Positions 10,496 through 18,897 of a stretch of 64,000 nucleotides of DNA are shown here, piece by piece; position 1 is the first letter of the stretch, and each line of letters starts with the position of its first letter. Both the position numbers and the translations under genes were made by a program. Source of the stretch: Streptomyces sp. H27-H1 (GTDB lineage: Bacteria > Actinomycetota > Actinomycetes > Streptomycetales > Streptomycetaceae). Location of the stretch: NCBI RefSeq assembly GCF_026627445.1, contig NZ_JAPNLJ010000014.1:62001-126000 (forward strand), in the 5' to 3' direction. Under the pieces are notes generated by a model. That model made no database searches. It was not told where the DNA came from and saw only the letters and a program-made list of their open reading frames with translations.

Positions 10496-13171
10496 TCATC
10501 GCGGTGGTGTCGTCGCGCAGGGCTGGTCGTTCAGCCGGAAGACCCGGGGGTCGTACACCAGGCCGGTCGACTGTCCGTTGAAGCCGAAGCGGACGGTTCC
10601 GCCGACCGGAAGGGTGGTGTTCCAGCTCAGCGCCTTGGCCGTGACCACAGGACCGCTCTGCTCGACGTCCGCTCCCCAGGGGGCGGACAGCTGCTGCCGG
10701 TCGGCGAAGGTCCAGTCGAGCTTCCAAGGGCTGATCACCTTGGTTCCGGTGTTCTTCACCACGACCTGCGTGGTGAACCCGCCGCTCCAGCGCGTCGAGT
10801 TGTAGGTGACCTCGCAGAGTGGCTTCACGGTCTTGCCGCTACCGAGGTCATCCACGTAGGAGGCCACCCAGGCGAGCGGGGCGTTCCAGTTGATGGTGAC
10901 CTCGTTCGTGGCCCAGGACTCGATGTCGTCGATGTAGCACATCGACGGCGCGCAGCCCTTGAGCTTGGCCTGGGCTACGGGGTCCTCGATGCCGTCGTTC
11001 GGACCGCCGGCCAGGGAGCCGGGTGCGGGGTTGGGAAGGGCCGGGTCGAGCTGGTTCGCCCAGAAGCGGTGGTGCTGGTTGTGCGAATCCCGTTCGCCGT
11101 AACCGGTGACGTACGACAGGTTCAGGGGGTTACGACCCAGCAGGTAGTCCAGGCCGCGCAGTACGGCGTCACGGTAGACGGTCTTTCCTGTGAGGTCGTG
11201 CGCCGTGCCGAGGACCACCATGTTGTTGGCGACCTGACTATTAGAGCCCCACACGTAGTGTCCGCCGTCGGGGGCGTAGGGCAGGCCGTACGCGGCTTCG
11301 GCCGAGTCGGTCGCGTAGCCGTCGGCGGCCTCGGTCACCGTGGTCCGTACCGTCTTGAGCTGGTCGGCGGTGAGCTTGTTCGGTACGGTCGCGAGGTTGA
11401 GCGCGCCCAGTCCGGCGGTCGCGCCCCAGGCCATGCCGCCGCGCGGGAAGACCGCGTCGGTGTCACCGTGCAGCGGGGAGCGGAGGACCTCCTGGCGGTA
11501 GCCGTCCTCGCCGGTGGTGAGGAAGAGTTCGGCCGCGGCCCAGTAGAACTCGTCGCGCACGTCGTCGTCGGGGTAGGCGCCGCCACCTGTGCCGTCGGCG
11601 GGGTCGGCGTAGATGGCCGGGTGGGCCTTGGCGGCCGTCCAAGCGGTCCGCGCGGCCTTGCGGCACTGGTCGGCGAAGTTCGCCTCGTACACCTGGAACA
11701 GACGCGCGCACTGGGCGGCGGTGGCAGCCAGGTTGAGAGTGGCCGCGGTGGTCGGGGGGTGCAGTTCACGGGGTTGCGGGTCGCGGTCGGGCCTGGTGGG
11801 CAGTCCCGTCCACGCCTTGTCGTGCAGCTTGTGGTGCGCCATACCGGCCAGCGGCTCACCGGCGGGCACCTGCATCCGCATCAGCCACTCCATCTCCCAG
11901 CGTGCCTCGTCGAGGACGTCGGGAGTGGCATTGCCGTGCTCGGGCAGCCGGAGCCTGCCGTCGCCGAGAGGTTTGGCGTCGGCGTTCTCCTCGTACAGGG
12001 TCCGCTCGAACGTCGACATCAGCTGGGCCACGGATATACCGCCGTTGACGACGTACTTGCCGTGGTCACCCGCGTCGTACCAGCCGCCCGCCGCGTCGAG
12101 CCGGTAGTCGCACACACCGGGCTGGCACGGTACATCGTTGTCACCCTGGTTGGGGCTCGCGTTCACGTGCCCGGCCGGTCGGGCGTATTCCTCCCCCACG
12201 ATGCCGGCGTCGATCTCGATGCCGCTGCGGTTGTGGTAGAAGTACGCGAGCGCGTCGGTGCGCAGGGAACTGTAGAGATCGTCGCCGATCTCGAACGGCT
12301 CGCTCTTCTTGCCCGCCACCGTGACGGTGTAGCCCTTGCCCGGCATGGTCACGGCGCTGAAGCCGAACGTGTGGGTGTTCTGCCGCGAGCCGGAGTCGAC
12401 GCCCGCCGGAACGGTATTGCCGCCGGCCACGCGCGTTCCGTCGGCCGCGTTGAGGGCCCAGGGCTGCGGAGTGGTCTCCTCGGTGACGAAGGTGCCGCTC
12501 TTGGGGCCGTCGGTGAGGTAGCCCACCTGGTTCACACGGACGGGGGAGCCGGTGTCCGGCTCGTAGGGCGGCGGTGTGGTTCCACCGACCAGGGACACGT
12601 CGTCGAGGCAGAAGGTGAGGGCCTGCGCGCTCCCGCCGATCTGGAAGACGAGTTGCGCGGCGTCGTGGTCGGCTCCGGCCGTGAAGTTCTGGGTGACGGG
12701 CACGGCGGTCTCTTCGACCCGTTGGGTGACGGCCAGTTCAGAGGTCCACGGGTCGACCGGCACCTGCACGTTGGTGCGGATGGTGATGGGCACGGTGGAG
12801 GTTGCCGTGTAACTGAGGGTGTAGCCCTCCCCGGCGGTGAGGGCGAGGTCGTTCTGCCCCACGATGGCGTCCCAGGCGTTGGCGGTGCCGGCGGGAACGT
12901 CCGCGCACAGGCGTCCGTCCACGACGGAGAGGGGGCTGTTGGCCGTCGACCACCAGGGGGCGGTGCCCGCGGAGAAGTCTCCATTGACGATGAGCTCGGG
13001 GCCCTCCGCGGCGGCTCCGTCAGCCGCGGCGGGCACCACCAGCGCGGCGGCCAGCATCCAGGCGGTGGTCATGCTGCCCAGCAGCGCACCGGCGCCTCCG
13101 GGCAGGCCCGCTCGGCGCGGTCTGGGAGAGGTACGGGATCTGCGGGGATCGGGGGACTGATGTCGCGGCAC
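10496..13171 (-). CDS. Secreted multidomain GH9 cellulase (CBM4-Ig-GH9-CBM2)
   Basis: Endo- or processive cellulase acting outside the cell. The 891 residues hold a long Arg-rich signal peptide (about 1-52), a CBM4/9-type module (about 57-195, starting ELIVNGDFSAG), an Ig-like N-terminal cellulase domain (about 205-300), a GH9 catalytic domain (about 305-790; GWYDAGDHGKYVVNGG, GYGERDSHNQHHR, catalytic acid E757 in ESWATNEVTINW) and a C-terminal CBM2-type module (about 800-891, RWSGGFTTQVVVKNTG). The start is GTG at 13171 with AAGGA upstream. A CebR-type box lies 119 bp upstream. It is the only member of this block with a CBM4/9-type module and ends in CBM2 rather than CBM3. Confidence 0.92.
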   Translation of the reverse strand: MPRHQSPDPRRSRTSPRPRRAGLPGGAGALLGSMTTAWMLAAALVVPAAADGAAAEGPELIVNGDFSAGTAPWWSTANSPLSVVDGRLCADVPAGTANAWDAIVGQNDLALTAGEGYTLSYTATSTVPITIRTNVQVPVDPWTSELAVTQRVEETAVPVTQNFTAGADHDAAQLVFQIGGSAQALTFCLDDVSLVGGTTPPPYEPDTGSPVRVNQVGYLTDGPKSGTFVTEETTPQPWALNAADGTRVAGGNTVPAGVDSGSRQNTHTFGFSAVTMPGKGYTVTVAGKKSEPFEIGDDLYSSLRTDALAYFYHNRSGIEIDAGIVGEEYARPAGHVNASPNQGDNDVPCQPGVCDYRLDAAGGWYDAGDHGKYVVNGGISVAQLMSTFERTLYEENADAKPLGDGRLRLPEHGNATPDVLDEARWEMEWLMRMQVPAGEPLAGMAHHKLHDKAWTGLPTRPDRDPQPRELHPPTTAATLNLAATAAQCARLFQVYEANFADQCRKAARTAWTAAKAHPAIYADPADGTGGGAYPDDDVRDEFYWAAAELFLTTGEDGYRQEVLRSPLHGDTDAVFPRGGMAWGATAGLGALNLATVPNKLTADQLKTVRTTVTEAADGYATDSAEAAYGLPYAPDGGHYVWGSNSQVANNMVVLGTAHDLTGKTVYRDAVLRGLDYLLGRNPLNLSYVTGYGERDSHNQHHRFWANQLDPALPNPAPGSLAGGPNDGIEDPVAQAKLKGCAPSMCYIDDIESWATNEVTINWNAPLAWVASYVDDLGSGKTVKPLCEVTYNSTRWSGGFTTQVVVKNTGTKVISPWKLDWTFADRQQLSAPWGADVEQSGPVVTAKALSWNTTLPVGGTVRFGFNGQSTGLVYDPRVFRLNDQPCATTPPR

Positions 13172-13289
13172 GCTGTGGTCCTTAGGAGGTAGGGAAGGAG
13201 GGTCGGCGACCGAGAAGGTCTGCGGTGATCGGGATGCTCAGTTGCCGGGGGTAGCCGGGAGGCGCGGCAGGTTCTTCGTGCAACGAACG

Positions 13290-13303
13290 TGGGAGCGCTC
13301 CCA
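13290..13303. promoter_or_regulatory. CebR-type operator box between GH9 and the lacI remnant
   Basis: Third perfect TGGGAGCGCTCCCA palindrome, 119 bp upstream of the GH9 start and 171 bp from the divergent LacI-type remnant. It could originally have controlled both directions. Confidence 0.9.
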
Positions 13304-13473
13304 ATTTCGGTGCCGGGCGAGGCGCCGTCAAGATGTCGAACAGATCTCGCAGCAGAGAGGCCCGGGTTGTCGGGGTTCGCGGCCCCCTCCGGCTTCCGAA
13401 CGGCTGCGACCGTGACGGATCCGTTCAAGATTCGATCAACACGGTGAGGATCGGGCGCCTCCGGTGATTCGAT

Positions 13474-14410
13474 GTGAACGTCTTGTGCGACGAGAAGCGG
13501 CCGCAGAACCGAACATCCCTCCTTAAGGTCGCGCACGATCGGGCGATCACCGAGCCGGGGTACGTCCCCAACCACGCCGCGCGCGCCCTGGCCGGCAGCC
13601 GCACCGGCGCGGTGGCGCTGGTCATCGCGGACAGCGAACGGCGCTTCTTCGCGAAGCCCGTCTCCTCCGGCATCGTGCGCGCGGTCGGCTCCGAACTCGC
13701 CGACCATGACATGCAGTTGCTCCTCACGCGCTGGTGCGGAACGACAGGGAAAGACTGCGCTTCGCGCAGTACGCGCGGGCGGAGTGGACGCAGTCGTGCT
13801 GGTCTCCGTGCATGACGAGGACCCGCTGCCCGACATGCTCGCCGAGCTGGACCTGGCGACCGCCTCAGCGGCCGCCGGTCGGCCGAGGAGACCCTCGCCT
13901 ACGTCGACTCGGACATCGCGGGCGGAGCGCGGTCGGCGGTCCGTCACCTCGGGACCTCCGGACGACTGGCCATCGCCACGTTCACCGGCCCGTTGGACAT
14001 GTACGCCGCGCAGAGCCGGCTCAGCGGGATACCGGGAGGCGATGACGGAGGCCTCCGGTGAGGTGGGGGCATCCTGGATAGCCGAGGGTGACTTCTGCGA
14101 GGAGAGCGGGCGCCACGCCACAGCCGAGCTCTTCCGGCGACACCCCGAACTCGACGCGGTATTCGCCGCGTCGGACATGATGGCCGCGGGCGCGCGGCAG
14201 GCCGGCGGGTGCCGGAGGACGTGGCCGTCGTGGGGTGCGACTACTCCCCTTTCGCCCGGCACACCGATCCGCAGCTCACCAGCGTCCACCAGCCGGTGGA
14301 GGAGTTGGGCGGCACCCTGGTCCGGTCGCTCCCCAAGAACATCGACGACCCGGGAACCGCCTGGCGCCACGTCGTCCTGCGGACGAGGCTGGTACGACGA
14401 GGCTCCACCC
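13474..14410 (+). pseudogene. LacI-family regulator pseudogene next to the cellulase genes
   Basis: Translations pieced from two frames reconstruct a LacI-family sugar-responsive repressor: GYVPNHAARALAGSRTGAVA and VALVIADSERRFFA (frame of 13474), DAVVLVSVHDEDPLPDML (shifted), RSAVRHLGTSGRLAIATF (back), YREAMTEASGEVG and RHPELDAVFAASDMMAAG (shifted), then VPEDVAVVGCDYSPFARH and DPQLTSVHQPVEELGGTLV (back). At least four frameshifts are needed. The N-terminal helix-turn-helix is missing: only its edge precedes GYVPN. It is divergent from the GH9 gene with a CebR-type box between them, so it probably once regulated this island. It cannot bind DNA now. Confidence 0.85.
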
Positions 14411-14540
14411 GAGACGCCCTCCGGCGCCCGGTCCGCCGGCCGGGAACCGCGGTACGACGCACGGAAACCGCGGTACGCCGAGAGCTCCGCGCCCGCCGTC
14501 GGGCCCGCAGAGCGGTCGCGCCGTTTCCGTCCCCAGGTTT

Positions 14541-14852
14541 TCACCGGTCGGCGCATTCGCCGCGGCGGCGCAGTTCAGCGATGGCCGCCACCGGCCCATC
14601 GACGTACGGACGCATCTCGGCGGCCGTCCGAGCGACCCGCCAGCCACCGCCCTCGGACACCATGCGCAGGGCGCCCGCGACACCTCCGCCGCTCCAGTGG
14701 ACCTCGACCGTGCGCCGGTCCACGGGCGCCGGACCCTCTACCAGGCGCTCCGCGCTGGCCGAGAAGAGTCAGCCGCACGCCGCCCTTGAGGCCAGCACCA
14801 CGAGCAGCACTGCCCTTACGACCAGTTCACTCTCCCGACCGACGGAGTTCAT
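14541..14852 (-). pseudogene. Possible small secreted or lipoprotein-like gene with in-frame stop
   Basis: From ATG at 14852 the frame reads a charged start and a hydrophobic stretch (VVRAVLLVVLASRAACG), then an in-frame TGA at codon 28 (14769-14771). It continues in the same frame as LFSASAERLVEGPAPVDRR and GALRMVSEGGGWRVARTA to a stop at 14541. The downstream part has natural protein composition, which suggests one small exported protein interrupted by a nonsense mutation. The family is not recognised. Alternatively only the shorter downstream ORF (14541-14723) is expressed. Confidence 0.35.
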
Positions 14853-14855
14853 GAC

Positions 14856-15182
14856 GTGACCGCGCAGCACCGCCTACCCACCGCCGAATACTGGTTGCTC
14901 CACAAGTTCCTTGAAGACCGGCTCTCCGACGCGGGCCCGGCCAGCGTGACCGAGCGGCGGCTGGCCGCGGGGGTGGATGCCCAGCTCCTCATCCACAGTT
15001 GCCTCCTGCCGTACCGTGACCACGGCGCACGCGACGGCCGGCCTTCCGGGTTCATCGAGGGCATCGGACTTGGACTTCGCCACGTCGCCCTCCGCTGGGA
15101 CGACCATCCAGACTTCCGCCCTTGCTGGGCCCCTCCTCTCGTCGGCACTCTCCATCTGCTGGACGGCGGGGGCGAGTACTGA
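14856..15182 (+). CDS. Small hypothetical protein, DUF6221-like
   Basis: 108-residue protein starting at GTG 14856, almost directly divergent from the broken small gene at 14852. The C-terminal segment LRHVALRWDDHPDFRPCW resembles the conserved tail (LALPYADHPDYREEW) of the Streptomyces DUF6221 family, and the N-terminal FLEDRLSD fits as well. The middle is not conserved to my eye. Function unknown. Confidence 0.5.
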   Translation: MTAQHRLPTAEYWLLHKFLEDRLSDAGPASVTERRLAAGVDAQLLIHSCLLPYRDHGARDGRPSGFIEGIGLGLRHVALRWDDHPDFRPCWAPPLVGTLHLLDGGGEY

Positions 15183-15393
15183 TGATCCCCTCCGACGCCA
15201 AAGGCCTCGCAGCCGCCGGTCATCGGTGCGCCGCTTCCTGCCGCGGCCCCGTCCAGGTTTCGACGGCCCACCTGGCAGTGCCGGTGCCGCGCGGCGGCGA
15301 GTGGCTTGATGCGGCGAGAGGCCGGCCGGACATCGCGGCCGGTACGAATGGCTGGATGCCCTGCGGTGCTGTAGGAAGCATCCGGTCTGCACG

Positions 15394-15645
15394 TCACCCC
15401 CGGCGTAGGTCTGAGCGCGCCGACGGTCTCAGGGCGGGCACCGAAGGCAGCACGGCCTCCGCCCGGGGCAGCGGTAGCACTGTCTCGCCTTCGGAGTACT
15501 GACACTTCCAGCCCCTCGCCTCGACGAGATCGAGGACCGCCTGCCAGTCCTCCACCGAACAATCCGGGACACGCACATCCGGCAACGGCCCCCTCAAGTC
15601 CGGGTCGAAGAAACACCTCACCTCATCCCACAGAAGATCAGCCAC
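15394..15645 (-). CDS. Conserved hypothetical protein, probably C-terminally truncated
   Basis: Starting at GTG 15645 the product reads VADLLWDEVRCFFDPDL, then LPDVRVPDCSVEDWQAVLDL and YSEGETVLPLPRAE. I recall a widespread Streptomyces hypothetical family with this N-terminal region and about 170-190 residues. Here the frame ends after only 83, so the C-terminal half appears to be lost. Function unknown. Confidence 0.5.
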   Translation of the reverse strand: MADLLWDEVRCFFDPDLRGPLPDVRVPDCSVEDWQAVLDLVEARGWKCQYSEGETVLPLPRAEAVLPSVPALRPSARSDLRRG

Positions 15646-15811
15646 GCCGCCATGCTGCCCGGCTCCCCGACCAAACGCAGCCCCCGTTTCCCTTGACCAA
15701 AGAGATAGGGGCACCCCTCGCACCGAGGCAGCAGCCGACTCGCGAGCGGAATGGACCCGTTCTCGGGCCCCACCACGGCCTGGACCTGGCGGGCCGCTGG
15801 CGCCAGGCGGG

Positions 15812-16135
15812 GCTCCAGGACTCGGTGTCCACCGTGCGGCCGCGCTCGTCGCGCAGGGTCGCGGTGTCGGCGCGGTTGTCCCACACGTAGTCGCGGCGGT
15901 CCTGGAACAGGTCGGTGCGGGTGTCGCGGCCCTGGCCGGTGTGGAAGCGGAAGGTGGCACGAGGGGCGATACGGATGTTCTCGAAGTGGTAGCACTGGCC
16001 GTCCTTGTCCCGCAGCGTCCAGCCCTTGAGGTCGACCGGCTGGCGGGTGGTGTTGGTGATCTCCACCCATTCCGCGTTCAGCGACCGGTTGCGACTCGGG
16101 CCACACCCAGAGCATCGGCACGGCACACAGCCCAC
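15812..16135 (-). pseudogene. Lamin-tail-domain (LTD) protein fragment lacking signal peptide
   Basis: The frame encodes nearly all of an actinomycete extracellular lamin-tail domain: SLNAEWVEITNTTRQPVDLK, GWTLRDKDGQCYHF, FHTGQGRDTRTDLFQDRRDY and VWDNRADTATLRDERGRTVD. Family members are secreted and carry about 60 residues, including a signal peptide, before this point. Here the upstream part (GCVPCRCSGCGP) is unrelated and the downstream part runs into random translation. It is therefore a 5'-deleted remnant. A second LTD remnant lies at 34618-34872. Confidence 0.7.
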
Positions 16136-16139
16136 ACGA

Positions 16140-16670
16140 GTCCCGACTACGCCAATTACCGAACACAGACGTCCCCGTCACCCTTGCCTGTACGACGCAT
16201 GGATTCAGAACCGGCAGCACCCTGACAACCGCTGCCCCATACACCCACCCGCCCCCAGCCCCAAAGGCGACCATCCAACCTCGGCACACCGCCAGAGCAA
16301 ACACGGCACCTCACTCCCCCGAGCGGAGCAGTCGACTCCGTAACCACAGTTCGGCAGCCTTCGTACACCGATCCCATCACCGCAGGTATCACCGGAGATG
16401 AGCACAGGCAACCCGCGGCGGCTCATCGGCGGGACTACCGGTCCCCAGGCCCGGCCTGTCCCAGGCCGCAGCAGCTACCGTGGCGGTCCGGCTCAACTGC
16501 AGTGCCCAGGCCCTCGAAGGGCGGCACTGGCCGCGCACGGCGAAGGGCGACGCCCCCGCCCCGCGCCATCCGTCGGACCTGCGAAAATCCGCGGCGCCCT
16601 CTCCCCGGGGCCCCGGGACCCCTGAGGGCCACGGGCGTGGGCCACCGCCGAGGCCGGCACTGACACGCAC
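16140..16670. other. Intergenic stretch without a recognisable gene
   Basis: About 0.5 kb separating the LTD remnant from the biosynthetic cluster. Only overlapping high-GC open frames without family resemblance are present. Confidence 0.5.
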
Positions 16671-16707
16671 CCGGGCCTCTCGCGTGCGGGGCACGGGAGA
16701 GGCCCGG
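16671..16707. terminator. Stem-loop closing the biosynthetic operon
   Basis: Perfect 11-bp arms CCGGGCCTCTC (16671-16681) and GAGAGGCCCGG (16697-16707), immediately after the type II thioesterase stop codon on the minus strand. Confidence 0.75.
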
Positions 16708-16712
16708 AGCTG

Positions 16713-17492
16713 CTACCAGGAGGCGAGTCCCGGGGACGCCGTGTCGATCTCTTCCACGATCTGGGCGACGACCAGTGAGATCTGTTCGTCCCAGTAGAAG
16801 TGCGCCCCGGGGTAGAGATGTTCGCCCTGCAGCAGGTCGGTTCCGGCGGACCAGGCCGTCAACTGCTCCGCGGTCACCACGTGGTCGTCCTCCCCGCCGA
16901 AGAGGGAGCAGGGAACGGTGATCCGGGAGCGCTCCGCGGGGCGCGGCCTCCAGCTCTCCACGAGCTGGAAGTCGGCGCGCAGCCGGGGTTCGTACACGGC
17001 CCAGAGGTCGTCGTCCTCCAGGATCGGGGCGGGCATCCCGCCCATGGCGCCGAGAGCGGTGCGCAGTTCCCCGCCGGGCAGTGTGTGCAGGGGCGGTCCG
17101 GCCGGCGCGACCGTTTCGAAGGGGCTCTCGCACGCGGAGACACCGAGCCAGACGGGCGGTTCGAAGCTCCGTTCGATCGCCTGGAGGGTCAGCTCGTAAC
17201 CGACGAGCGCGCCCATGCTGTGCCCGAAGAAGGCGTAGGGCGCGTCCAGCCAGGGGGCGAGGTCTTCCAGCAGGTACGCGGCCAGGTCATCGGCGCTGCG
17301 CCGTGGGGGCACGGCGCTGAGCGGCCCCCGGCCGGGCGCCTCGACGAGGCACACGTCCCAGTCTTCGGGGAAGTGCGCGACCCAGGAGGTGTAAGCGAGA
17401 TGGGACCCGCCCGCGTGGTGCAGCACGAAGAGCCGCAGGACCGGATCGTCGACCGGACGCGGCCGGATGACGCTGGATGCTCGGGTGTTCAT
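16713..17492 (-). CDS. Type II thioesterase (NRPS/PKS editing)
   Basis: Alpha/beta hydrolase of the type II thioesterase family, which removes mis-primed acyl groups from carrier proteins. Of 259 residues, LFVLHHAGGSHLAYTSW forms the oxyanion region, FFGHSMGALVGYEL carries the nucleophile Ser (GHSMG), and the catalytic His lies in LYPGAHFYW. The length is normal. Its ATG overlaps the acyltransferase stop by 4 bp, so it is translationally coupled. It is the last gene of the operon and is followed by a stem-loop terminator. Confidence 0.9.
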   Translation of the reverse strand: MNTRASSVIRPRPVDDPVLRLFVLHHAGGSHLAYTSWVAHFPEDWDVCLVEAPGRGPLSAVPPRRSADDLAAYLLEDLAPWLDAPYAFFGHSMGALVGYELTLQAIERSFEPPVWLGVSACESPFETVAPAGPPLHTLPGGELRTALGAMGGMPAPILEDDDLWAVYEPRLRADFQLVESWRPRPAERSRITVPCSLFGGEDDHVVTAEQLTAWSAGTDLLQGEHLYPGAHFYWDEQISLVVAQIVEEIDTASPGLASW

Positions 17493-18352
17493 CGGGTGTC
17501 CCTCTCAGCGCGGATCGAGCGCAGCATGCGGGTGAGGACGGTGCTGTCGCCGGCCTCCTCGAAGACGGTGTCCGCGTCGGAGTCCAGCAGGCTCTCCACC
17601 GTCTGTCGCCACAGGACCGGGTGGTCGATCTGCTCCCTGAGCACGTCCGCCATCGTGGCCTCGGTGTACGGCAGGGCGGTCCGGTTCGCGATGACGGGGA
17701 AGGCGGGTGCGGCGAGCGGGGTACGGGCCAGCAGTCGGCCGAACTCCTCGGCCGCGGGGGACATGTGACCCGTGTGGAAGGGCCCGCTGACGGGCAGGCG
17801 GCGCACGGCCCGTGCGCCCGAGTCCTTCAGGAGCGCCGCGGCCGACTCCAGTTTGGCGACGGGGCCGCCGAGGATCGTCTGGTCCTGCGTGTTGTGGTTG
17901 GCCACCTCGACCGCTTCGAGGCCGGCCCGGCGCAGCAGCAGCCGGATGACGGCCTCGTCCATGCCGAGGACGGCGCACATCCCTCCGTCCCGGACGCGTG
18001 CCATCGCCGTGGCCCGGGCGACGACGAGCTGCAGTCCGTCGGCGAAGCCGAACACCCCGGCGGTTTCGAGCGCGTTGTACTCGCCGAGGCTGTGCCCGAC
18101 GGCCACGTCGGGGACGGCTGAGCCGTCGGCCCGGGCCGCGGCGTAGGACAGTGCGTTGACGACGTAGACGGCGGGCTGGGTGTAGATCGTCAGCCCGAGC
18201 CTCTCGTGGGGGTCGTGCAGGCACAGGTCGGCTACCGAGTAGCCGAGGACGGCGTCGGCCACGGCGGTCATGGCGCGGAAGCGGTCGAAGAGGTCCCCGC
18301 CCATGCCCGCACGCTGCGTTCCCTGACCGGGGAACATGTAGACGAGGGTCAC
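17489..18352 (-). CDS. Discrete acyltransferase (malonyl-CoA:ACP transacylase-like)
   Basis: Stand-alone acyltransferase of 287 residues. YMFPGQGTQRAGMG, the active-site motif GHSLGEYNAL, the conserved Arg in VVARATAMARV and the catalytic His in GPFHTGHMSP are all present, so it should be active. The Arg suggests a carboxylated acyl unit such as malonyl. There is no ketosynthase or dedicated ACP in the window, so it must serve a carrier protein elsewhere, the PCP of the A-PCP protein, or act like the discrete acyltransferases of macrolactam pathways that shuttle aminoacyl groups. The start is GTG 18352, overlapping the flavin reductase by 4 bp. Confidence 0.9.
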   Translation of the reverse strand: MTLVYMFPGQGTQRAGMGGDLFDRFRAMTAVADAVLGYSVADLCLHDPHERLGLTIYTQPAVYVVNALSYAAARADGSAVPDVAVGHSLGEYNALETAGVFGFADGLQLVVARATAMARVRDGGMCAVLGMDEAVIRLLLRRAGLEAVEVANHNTQDQTILGGPVAKLESAAALLKDSGARAVRRLPVSGPFHTGHMSPAAEEFGRLLARTPLAAPAFPVIANRTALPYTEATMADVLREQIDHPVLWRQTVESLLDSDADTVFEEAGDSTVLTRMLRSIRAERDTR

Positions 18353-18897
18353 GGCCGCTCCTCCCGTCCCGCGAAGGCGCTGTCGGCGAAGACCAGCGCG
18401 GGGCCGTCGCGGAGCACGCCGAACTCCTCGACGCGGCCCACGACGAGGGTGTGGTCCCCGGCCCTGCGGGTCTCCTCGACAGCGCAGTCGAAGTAGGCGA
18501 CGCCATCGAGGAGGATCGGCGCACCGGAGTGCGCGGCCGTGCGCCAGGGGCGGCCGATGAAGGCCTCGGCGCCGTCCGGGCGGGCGGGGTCGGCGAACCA
18601 GCGGGCGTCGTCCTCCTGGGTGTCGGAGAGCACGCTGACGGTGAAGGAGCCCGCCAGGAGGAGCTTGTCGTGCATCCGGGAGCGGTGTCCGAGTGCTACG
18701 AGGACCAGGCAGGGGTCGACCGAGACGGTGGTGAAGGAGTTGACGGTCGTGCCGTGCGGCCGGCCCCCTTCGAGGGCGGTGACGACGGTGACGCCGGTCG
18801 GGAAGCGTCCGGCGGCGCTCCGGAAACGCCGGCCGGGGTCTTCGGCTCCGGGCCGGGGCCGCAGGGCCAGCGAGGAAAGCGGTGCGTGGGTGCTCAT
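18349..18897 (-). CDS. Flavin reductase-like protein (small component of two-component monooxygenase)
   Basis: 182-residue flavin reductase (HpaC-like) family protein, predicted to supply reduced FMN or FAD. Seen: FRSAAGRFPTGVTVVTAL, GTTVNSFTTVSVDPCLVLVA, HDKLLLAGSFTVSVLSD and the C-terminal VGRVEEFG. It overlaps the upstream luciferase-like monooxygenase by 4 bp (ATGA), which strongly suggests it reduces flavin for that enzyme. Confidence 0.88.
   Translation of the reverse strand: MSTHAPLSSLALRPRPGAEDPGRRFRSAAGRFPTGVTVVTALEGGRPHGTTVNSFTTVSVDPCLVLVALGHRSRMHDKLLLAGSFTVSVLSDTQEDDARWFADPARPDGAEAFIGRPWRTAAHSGAPILLDGVAYFDCAVEETRRAGDHTLVVGRVEEFGVLRDGPALVFADSAFAGREERP

Noticed and set aside
11069..13192. 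707-codon plus-strand open frame opposite the GH9 gene
   Set aside because: Shadow frame created by strong third-position GC on the minus strand. No motifs, and the GH9 domains are unambiguous.
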